A stretch of 64,000 bases of DNA from Psychroflexus longus (GTDB taxonomy: Bacteria > Bacteroidota > Bacteroidia > Flavobacteriales > Flavobacteriaceae): NCBI RefSeq assembly GCF_020164595.1, contig NZ_JAIQZE010000010.1:62001-126000 (forward strand). Reading direction: 5' to 3'. The position numbers were made by a program, and so were the translations under genes. The notes under the pieces were generated by a model. That model was not told the origin of the DNA, made no database searches, and was given only the letters and a program-made list of their open reading frames with translations. Shown here in pieces: positions 36,297 to 42,464 of this stretch (position 1 is the stretch's first letter; the number at the start of each line of letters is the position of its first letter).

Positions 36297-36504
36297 GATG
36301 TCAGGGCTCTGCCCCTCAACGCACAGACTGATTACATGTTTTAAGAAGATTTGAGGGCTCTGCCCCCTTCCCTTTTTTTACGATCATAGCCCTGTAATCT
36401 CTGTTTAGAAGTACGGGGAGTAGATATGATAGGGGCGTAGCCCCGCAATCTTCATAGCCAAAGAAGACAGTATATTATATAGGAGGGGCGCTAGCCCTGA
36501 CATC
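36297..36504. repeat. inverted-repeat-bounded non-coding element, copy A
   Basis: About 208 bp starting GATGTCAGGGCTCTGCCCCT and ending in its near reverse complement (GAGGGGC...CCCTGACATC). Inside are further GC-rich palindromic units: GGGCTCTGCCCC at 36304 and 36355 and GGGGCGTAGCCCC at 36432-36444. The right arm (36450-36510) is nearly identical to 45412-45474 in copy B. There is no coding sequence. The structure is like a MITE or a clustered REP-type element, and it fills the gap between the GT9 gene and the first GLPGLI gene. Confidence 0.8.
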
Positions 36505-36539
36505 TTAAAAACTAAGTATTATAGTAGTCTGTGTATCTA

Positions 36540-36558
36540 GAATTTATTTAACAGCTGT
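36540..36558 (+). repeat. 19-bp direct repeat, right copy
   Basis: Exact copy of 35100-35118, just downstream of repeat element A and about 95 bp before the first GLPGLI gene. Confidence 0.85.
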
Positions 36559-36652
36559 AGGAAGGTTTCACTAGCTAAAGTTTCTTAGTTTTAGTGTTTA
36601 ATTGAATTCTAAATCAATTTATTATGACTTATCAGTCTTCAGAACAATACTT

Positions 36653-37414
36653 ATGAAACCATATTTTACGCTTATTTTTTGCCTTTTCATTTCTATAAGC
36701 TTTTCCCAAAGTAATATGCCGACCTACGAAGTGATTTACAAAATTGAATCCCTTTTCGATATGTAAACACTGAAAGATGAAAGACAGGTGTTTAAGGATA
36801 TTATGAAGAAAAGTATGGACTATGCTAAGCGAATGAAATTTGTACTTACCACAAATTCAAAAGCATTCTTTTTTTCTGAGAAAAAACGAGTGCAGTTTGA
36901 AAATCCAACCCTCGTAAATGTATTAAAAAGTACTGTTGCATCTTTTACACGTTTCAACGAAGAAACTTATGCTGATTTTGAGACCTATAGTCTCATCTTT
37001 GTGCAAAATTTAATGTCTGTCGACAGAACGATAAAAACAGGTTTTCATGATTTTGACTGGGAAATTAAAAGTGAAACTAAACCCATTCTAGGCTTTGAGG
37101 CTAGAAAAGCTATAGGAACATATTATAATTTGATATGGGATACAACAACAGATGTGGAAGCCTGGTTTATTCCTGCTATTCCTCTTCGTTCCGGACCTGA
37201 TATTTATATGGGATTACCAGGTCTAGTTGTTGAAGTTCGATTACCTAAAGTAATTGTTACAGCCACTCTTATAGAAGAAAAAGAAAAGGTATCCATTGAG
37301 AAACCAGATGAAGCAACTGCCATGAGTCAGGAAGAATACGAAGACTATGTTTCCAGTTCTAAAAAACAACTAGAAAGCTTAAATCGAGATTACAATTCAT
37401 CCTATTCAATTTAG
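36653..37414 (+). pseudogene. GLPGLI family gene interrupted by a stop codon
   Basis: An ATG at 36653 encodes a good Sec signal peptide (ending S-F-S-Q) and the usual GLPGLI-family beginning (Y-E-V-I-Y-K-I-E-S), but codon 38 is TAA (36764-36766). The same frame then continues without interruption to 37414, including W-E-I-K-S-E-T-K-P-I-L-G-F and Y-M-G-L-P-G-L-V-V-E-V. A GTG at 36788 could start the second half, but the product would lack its signal peptide. One substitution would restore the whole 253-residue protein. The usual cysteine of the G-F-x-C-x-K-A motif is Ala here. Confidence 0.8.
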
Positions 37415-37440
37415 TTTTTTATACTTATTTTATTAAGGGA

Positions 37441-37535
37441 AGCGTATTTTTTTTACAGAAAACCGTACATTTTTGCTTATGACTAAAAATTTAACACTTA
37501 ATATTTTTATATATTAACACTAATCTTTTAGTTTG
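37441..37535 (+). promoter_or_regulatory. promoter module 1 with ACCGTA-type direct repeats
   Basis: AGCGTATTT (37441) and ACCGTACAT (37462) are direct repeats 21 bp apart, and a -7-like TTAGTTTG ends at 37535. The segment 37455-37497 is clearly related to 40315-40357, and in both modules the second repeat starts exactly 73 bp before the end of the -7 element. Direct 9-mers about two turns apart recall LytTR-type operators. It precedes the GLPGLI gene at 37664. Confidence 0.5.
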
Positions 37536-37663
37536 TAGAGTGTGTAATTATCAATTATATCTAATTAAAACTCCAATTACAAAAAAAGAGATTGAATGTT
37601 AAGCTAAAAGAAGGAACAAATTGATTGTTTATGGTAAATAATTCTTCATCTTTAAAAAGAATC

Positions 37664-38458
37664 ATGAAATATATTTTAGGCTTATTAATGTCAGTCACTG
37701 CAGTTTATGGTGTTTACGGTCAAAATAAAGCAGTTAAAATATATGTGGAATATGCTGTCCTAAAGGGTGCTAATGCTAGTTCTGAATATTTGATCGCAGA
37801 CTCAAATCATGCGCTTTACACGACTGATTTTTTGGAAGTAACGAATGATGAACCCATAGCAAAAGAAGGCAATAATCAATTCTCAATTACTCCCACAGAA
37901 GTGAAAATTAATGCGATGAAGTATTACACAACCTCAGATTCGCCAATTTTACACTTTGTTAGTCAGCCTAAAAACAAGCAGAATCCCATAGTAGCTAATG
38001 ATAGTTTGCCTGATTTTTCGTGGAATCTTAATACAGATGAATTCAAAATGATTAGCAGGTTTAAATGTTATAAAGCAACGACAACATTTAGAGGGTCTAA
38101 GATTGTAGCTTATTATACGCCCGAAATTCCGATAGGATTTGGGCCTTTTAAATTTAAAGGACTTCCCGGACTCATCATGGAAGTGTATAATGATGATCAT
38201 GGCTTAAAGTACCACTGGACAGCAACAAAACTAATCATCCCATTTGAAAACGAAGTTGATTTGAAGTTTTCATCAGAACTATATAATACTCCTATTGTGG
38301 CGTATAGAAGTATTGTAGAGAAATTTGATAACCGACTGAAACAGATGGATCAACGGATGACAACCAGAGTATCGAGAGGTGGTTCCATAACATTAAACAA
38401 AACTGAGAGAGTAAGCATAGAAAAAATTTACGAATGGGAAAAACCAGTCCAAGACTAA
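37664..38458 (+). CDS. GLPGLI family secreted protein (2)
   Basis: A 264-residue periplasmic or outer-envelope protein, start chosen at 37664 where a clean signal peptide begins (M-K-Y-I-L-G-L-L, cleavage before Gln at V-Y-G-Q); a longer TTG frame from 37625 adds only polar residues. It carries the two family signatures: F-K-C-Y-K-A with the conserved cysteine, and Y-Y-T-P-E-I-P followed by F-K-G-L-P-G-L-I-M-E-V. GLPGLI proteins (TIGR01200) are Bacteroidota paralogues of unknown function. Its stop overlaps the next start (TAATG), so the two are coupled. Confidence 0.9.
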   Translation: MKYILGLLMSVTAVYGVYGQNKAVKIYVEYAVLKGANASSEYLIADSNHALYTTDFLEVTNDEPIAKEGNNQFSITPTEVKINAMKYYTTSDSPILHFVSQPKNKQNPIVANDSLPDFSWNLNTDEFKMISRFKCYKATTTFRGSKIVAYYTPEIPIGFGPFKFKGLPGLIMEVYNDDHGLKYHWTATKLIIPFENEVDLKFSSELYNTPIVAYRSIVEKFDNRLKQMDQRMTTRVSRGGSITLNKTERVSIEKIYEWEKPVQD

Positions 38459-39195
38459 TGTATGCTGTAGTCAAAAAGAATTTGACATACATTCTATTGC
38501 TTTTTATCAGTCTCAATTCTTTTTCTCAAGAAGGCATCGAAGTGATTTATAAATACGAGTCTGACTTCCAAAAAGAATTGACAGATGGCTTTATGGGAAA
38601 GATGCAAAATAAAACCAGAGCTTTCTTACCAAAAATTGACTTCTTACTGCAAGCCACTCCCAATGAATCTATTTATAAAGCGGACGTTGGATTAGTATCT
38701 GAGGGTTTAAAAGAACAGCTTTTCAATTTAATGATTGGTTCTGCAAAATCCAACGGTATAATTTATAATGACCAGAATAGAAATATTAATTTACATGAAA
38801 AAAATGCCTTTGGCCGGCTTTATATTATCCAGTCTGAGTTTGATGGGTTGGCATGGAAGCTGGAAGAGGAAACAAAAGGCATTTTAGGATTTAACTGTAG
38901 AAAAGCGACTTTAGAATTTTATGTGAGTGAAGAGCAAAGAGCTAACCAAAAAAGAGAGATTGTAGCCTGGTTTACTTCAGAATTGCCATACCCTTATGGG
39001 CCAAGTGTGTATAGAGGCTTGCCGGGACTGATATTAGAACTGGAGGTTCACTGGGATTTTGGCTATATACTGACCGCTGTTGAAATGACTAAAAGCGATA
39101 AAATCGAAATTGAAGAACCCTCGAAAGGAAAAACTATTGATGAGTCAGAATTTAAAGAAATTGGCAGGCAAAGTAGCTTGAGATTTAAGCGATAG
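38458..39195 (+). CDS. GLPGLI family secreted protein (3)
   Basis: A 245-residue protein beginning at the ATG that shares one base with the preceding stop codon; an upstream in-frame ATG at 38434 lies inside the previous gene and is less likely. Signal peptide ends S-F-S-Q. The family core is present: W-K-L-E-E-E-T-K-G-I-L-G-F-N-C-R-K-A, V-A-W-F-T-S-E-L-P and Y-R-G-L-P-G-L-I-L-E-L. Second intact gene of duplicated unit 1. Function unknown. Confidence 0.9.
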   Translation: MYAVVKKNLTYILLLFISLNSFSQEGIEVIYKYESDFQKELTDGFMGKMQNKTRAFLPKIDFLLQATPNESIYKADVGLVSEGLKEQLFNLMIGSAKSNGIIYNDQNRNINLHEKNAFGRLYIIQSEFDGLAWKLEEETKGILGFNCRKATLEFYVSEEQRANQKREIVAWFTSELPYPYGPSVYRGLPGLILELEVHWDFGYILTAVEMTKSDKIEIEEPSKGKTIDESEFKEIGRQSSLRFKR

Positions 39196-39202
39196 CCATT
39201 TT

Positions 39203-39955
39203 ATGATAAAACTATTACCTATGATTAAAATTGCTTTACTGTGCATGTCTTTACTTTTTAGCCTGCTTGGTTATACTCAAAATTATAGAATCACTTATGA
39301 GTTTGAAATTCCACACCCTGAATTTCCAGAGAAAACTGAAGATTATTTAAAACAACATTTCACTAAAGAATATAAAAAATACAATCAGATAAGTGAATTT
39401 TTAAAGATGCACACCATTTCCGATGGTAATGCTTACTATACCTCGTTCAACAAGATCATGGAAAGTGATGAATATGATTCCACGACTTTATCATCGGTAA
39501 AACTTTTGGTGGCTTCGGTATATCCTATTTATTACAATAATGGAACTAGCCTTGCCCACAATCTGCTTTTTTCAGATCGAGTTGTAGAGGTTGATAATGA
39601 GGACTATTTGACATGGGAGATTTTAAATGAAACAAAAACTATTTTAGGTTTTAAATGTTTTAAAGCACTACCAATATTAAATCCCAATAAACCAAATATT
39701 AAGTCAAGTTTTATGCCTGTACATGTATGGTTTGCACCAGGTTTAAATTTTAAGGCTAGCCCAAGTGTATTCGGAGATCTGCCAGGAGCAGTTTTAGAAT
39801 TGGAGAATCATAACTCAACTTTAAGGGCTATTGAAGTTCAAGAGACAAAAGAAAAGCCGCAAATAATAAAATTAAGATCAGGTCAGGAATTAACTACTTA
39901 TGAAGCTTTAGATAAAAGGGCTCAAAAAGCGCATTCAGACTACATGGATAATTAA
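39203..39955 (+). CDS. GLPGLI family secreted protein (4), divergent motif
   Basis: A 250-residue protein, seven bases after the previous gene, with signal peptide ending G-Y-T-Q; the second Met at 39221 could be the start. It keeps W-E-I-L-N-E-T-K-T-I-L-G-F-K-C-F-K-A and V-W-F-A-P but the name motif is degenerate (F-G-D-L-P-G-A-V-L-E-L). It is followed by a truncated copy of the beta-barrel gene. Function unknown. Confidence 0.88.
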   Translation: MIKLLPMIKIALLCMSLLFSLLGYTQNYRITYEFEIPHPEFPEKTEDYLKQHFTKEYKKYNQISEFLKMHTISDGNAYYTSFNKIMESDEYDSTTLSSVKLLVASVYPIYYNNGTSLAHNLLFSDRVVEVDNEDYLTWEILNETKTILGFKCFKALPILNPNKPNIKSSFMPVHVWFAPGLNFKASPSVFGDLPGAVLELENHNSTLRAIEVQETKEKPQIIKLRSGQELTTYEALDKRAQKAHSDYMDN

Positions 39956-39998
39956 AAGCTTTTCCTACCTGCCAGAAATTCATTAACCTAGTCCATAT

Positions 39999-40226
39999 AT
40001 GTTTAAACGTTTTGCATGTTTTTTTATCCTTTCAATATTCACAACTGTTACATCTGCACAATCCTTCCAACTCGAAGGCTTTATCAGCGATAGTCTAGAC
40101 AACCCGCTAGCCAATACCAATGTGATTGCGACACCTTTACAACAGGCCAATTCTCAAATCAAGTTTAGCATCATTACTTCCAAAGGAAAATTTAGACTTG
40201 AATCATTTTTTAGCAAATTGATTTAG
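39999..40226 (+). pseudogene. truncated 5' copy of the outer-membrane beta-barrel gene
   Basis: Encodes 75 residues that match the signal peptide and the start of the regulatory domain of the gene at 42465 (for example Q-L-E-G-F-I-S-D-S-L-D-N-P-L-A-N), then diverges after about residue 67 and stops. At DNA level 40092-40151 is identical to 42558-42617 (60 of 60 bases). The plug and barrel are absent, so it is a remnant of a duplicated receptor gene whose body was lost. Confidence 0.88.
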
Positions 40227-40288
40227 TAAATTTCACCATTATTGCTTTATTGTATAAACTACTTAAGAATTCCATTATTATTGCTAAA

Positions 40289-40396
40289 ATGTACGGTTCA
40301 ACCGTAATTGTGTTACGGGAAAACCGTAAATGTTACCGAATACTTAAATTTTAACATCTGTTTTTACAGCCTACCGTTTTTATTTTTTTAGGTTTG
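40289..40396 (+). promoter_or_regulatory. promoter module 2 with ACCGTA-type direct repeats
   Basis: ACCGTAATT (40301) and ACCGTAAAT (40323) are direct repeats 22 bp apart, with a third unit inverted at 40289-40297. A consensus -7 element TAGGTTTG sits at 40389-40396, 73 bp from the start of the second repeat to its end, as in module 1. It would drive the small secreted protein at 40656 and the following GLPGLI genes with a 5' leader of about 250 nt. Confidence 0.5.
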
Positions 40397-40500
40397 AATC
40401 AACAAACGATAACTCTATTGAATATGAAAGTGTTCTTCTAGCTTCAAAAAAAGGAAGCGCTTTTCGGGATGAAAAGCGCTCCACAGATTCATACCTAAAA
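40386..40500. other. short inverted-repeat element with internal hairpin
   Basis: TTTTAGGTTTGAATC (40386-40400) faces its reverse complement, one mismatch, at 40486-40500. Inside is a perfect 10-bp hairpin AGCGCTTTTC-gggat-GAAAAGCGCT (40456-40480). On the minus strand the hairpin is followed by seven T, making it a good intrinsic terminator there, although no minus-strand gene is nearby. On the plus strand it lies in the leader of the small secreted protein. With 40226-40655 otherwise empty, this is the main structure of that gap. Confidence 0.55.
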
Positions 40501-40655
40501 TGATAATTTGAGTATCTACTTAGGTATAAGACATGAAAAATTCATATCTCAAACGTATTGCAATGATACTAATTTTTCATGAAGATGTGTACAGCCTTGT
40601 GCTGAGACTCGATTTAAAACAATCGAAATTTATTTACATTTTAAAAATTAATATC

Positions 40656-40904
40656 ATGAAAAAGTTTTTTTCAATTATCGCTTTAGGAGCGATGACAATG
40701 AGTTTAAGTAGTTTTACGAATTTGAAAGAAGATTCTAATACTTTACTAAATGCAAATTGTACTCAATTAGCAATGGATGTCCATGATTCTTGGACTAATC
40801 AAGGTTATACAGATCATTTTGCCTCTGGTCGTGCTGATGCTGCATATGATAGTTGTGTTTCCCATTCAGGAACTTCAGGAACTGAAGTAACTATATCTCA
40901 ATAG
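40656..40904 (+). CDS. small secreted protein with two cysteines
   Basis: An 82-residue protein: signal peptide (M-K-K-F-F-S-I-I-A-L-G-A-M-T-M, cleavage around residue 22) and a short mature part with two cysteines about 32 residues apart, which could form one disulfide, and a polar, glycine- and serine-rich tail. A longer in-frame reading from 40533 is unlikely because it would place the signal peptide internally. I recognise no family. It is the first gene of duplicated unit 2 and is closed by a terminator, so it may be a highly expressed exported peptide. Confidence 0.75.
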   Translation: MKKFFSIIALGAMTMSLSSFTNLKEDSNTLLNANCTQLAMDVHDSWTNQGYTDHFASGRADAAYDSCVSHSGTSGTEVTISQ

Positions 40905-40932
40905 ATTAAGATATAAAATTTTAATTTAATTA

Positions 40933-40961
40933 CCCACCATAATTCAATGGTGGGTTTTATT
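40933..40961 (+). terminator. intrinsic terminator after the small secreted protein
   Basis: CCCACCAT-aattca-ATGGTGGG is a perfect 8-bp stem followed by TTTTATT. It separates the small gene from the GLPGLI gene at 40970, whose ATG lies nine bases further, so downstream expression needs read-through or partial termination. Confidence 0.85.
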
Positions 40962-40969
40962 CAAAAAAC

Positions 40970-41659
40970 ATGAAATATTTATTAATTCTTTTAATTTGCT
41001 TTACAGCAAATGCTCAAACTTCTGGTTTAGTAAACTATAAGTCCAAGATATTCTCACAAGTCATTGACACAACAGAAATTAAAGATGATAAGATTAAGAA
41101 ATCAATGTTACAAACCGTCCAAAAAATGAAAAAACAGATGCCTTATGCTTCTTATGTTTTAAAATTTAATTCCAATGAATCTATTTTTAAAATAGCAAAG
41201 AAAATGACTGTTGATGAAATTATTGACTACAATTTAATTGCTGGGTTCTCCGATGCTGATGGTGAATTTTTCAATAGTAAAAACAAAAAAATAAGATTAA
41301 GAAAATTAAAAGCATGGAATAATGAGTATATAATACGATCCAATTTTCCAGAATGGAAAATCTCTAATCAGAAAAAAGATGTTTTAGGTTATCAATGTTT
41401 AAAAGCAACTACAGAAAAAGAGTTGGACAATGGAGATATCATTGAAGTAGTTGCATGGTTTGCGAAAGATATTCCTTTTAATTTTGGTCCTAAAGAATAT
41501 GCAGGGCTTCCAGGTTTAATATTAGAAATAGAAGAACGAGGTATAAAATTTTATGCGACAGAAATTGATTTAAATAATAAGAAACATAATATCAAATTAC
41601 CAGATGTTAAAAAAAGCATCACAAAAAAAGAATTTTTAAGTCAATCTCCTTATAAATAA
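40970..41659 (+). CDS. GLPGLI family secreted protein (5)
   Basis: A 229-residue protein with a signal peptide ending A-N-A-Q. The core is well conserved: W-K-I-S-N-Q-K-K-D-V-L-G-Y-Q-C-L-K-A with the family cysteine, V-V-A-W-F-A-K-D-I-P and Y-A-G-L-P-G-L-I-L-E-I. It is rich in lysine and lower in GC than the barrel gene downstream. It begins directly after the terminator. Function unknown. Confidence 0.9.
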   Translation: MKYLLILLICFTANAQTSGLVNYKSKIFSQVIDTTEIKDDKIKKSMLQTVQKMKKQMPYASYVLKFNSNESIFKIAKKMTVDEIIDYNLIAGFSDADGEFFNSKNKKIRLRKLKAWNNEYIIRSNFPEWKISNQKKDVLGYQCLKATTEKELDNGDIIEVVAWFAKDIPFNFGPKEYAGLPGLILEIEERGIKFYATEIDLNNKKHNIKLPDVKKSITKKEFLSQSPYK

Positions 41660-41723
41660 AGTTTATAAAGAAAAGCCTGTTTTTAACTAATAAATTAGTT
41701 ATATTTGAATTCAAATTTAATTT

Positions 41724-42440
41724 ATGATTTATAAGTTTTTCATTTTCTGTTTTTTGACTTTTAATCTATCCTTTGCACAGAAGTCTTTTATTTATAAAGT
41801 TTCAGCAGATATAGATTATGATAGTATAGAAGTGGCAACAGTTAAAAAACTCATGAAATCAGTAGAAAAAGAACTTAATCAACAAAGCTTCATACTGGTA
41901 TTAAACAAAAACAAGTCACTTTTCAACAGTGAAAAAAGAATCGATAATCAAAATCAAAATTTGAATATTCTAAATATTGCTAAAGCAATGACATATGTCA
42001 ATGAAGAGTGGTTTTATAATGCTGATAAATCTTATTTACAACTTAATACCAAGTTTATGAATAAGCCACTTTCTGTAGAATTTAATGAATTACCTGAATG
42101 GCGAATTGAAAATAATACTAAAGCAATAGGGAACTATAAAGTTATAAAGGCAACCACAAGTCGAAAATTCATAGGTTCTAAAGGTGTGAAAGAAAAAGAG
42201 ATCGAAGCTTGGTTCTGTCCTGATATTCCCATACCTCATGGGCCAATGGGAGCTGTAGGTTTACCTGGTCTTGTTATCCAGTTAAGACTTCAAAACACAA
42301 TCTTTACACTAGATCAAGTTATAGAAGAGGATACATTAGAATTTGATGAACCCGATAAATCTAATACTATGCCTTCTAAGGAGTTTTATACTTTGATAGA
42401 TCAGAAAGTTGGTGACTTTAAATCATCCATTCAAAACTAA
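41724..42440 (+). CDS. GLPGLI family secreted protein (6)
   Basis: A 238-residue protein with signal peptide ending S-F-A-Q. It has W-R-I-E-N-N-T-K-A-I but the cysteine of the core motif is replaced (N-Y-K-V-I-K-A), then E-A-W-F-C-P-D-I-P and A-V-G-L-P-G-L-V-I-Q-L. It lies 24 bp before the beta-barrel gene, so the two are probably in one operon. Confidence 0.9.
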   Translation: MIYKFFIFCFLTFNLSFAQKSFIYKVSADIDYDSIEVATVKKLMKSVEKELNQQSFILVLNKNKSLFNSEKRIDNQNQNLNILNIAKAMTYVNEEWFYNADKSYLQLNTKFMNKPLSVEFNELPEWRIENNTKAIGNYKVIKATTSRKFIGSKGVKEKEIEAWFCPDIPIPHGPMGAVGLPGLVIQLRLQNTIFTLDQVIEEDTLEFDEPDKSNTMPSKEFYTLIDQKVGDFKSSIQN

Positions 42441-42464
42441 TTTACTCGACACTTACTCGTTTTT

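Noticed and set aside
36788-37414. independent GLPGLI gene starting with GTG
   Set aside because: In frame with a signal peptide at 36653 separated by one stop codon; treated as an interrupted gene because a version without signal peptide would not be exported.
40533-40904. 123-residue version of the small secreted protein
   Set aside because: The longer start would place a clear signal peptide internally at residue 42; the ATG at 40656 explains the sequence better.
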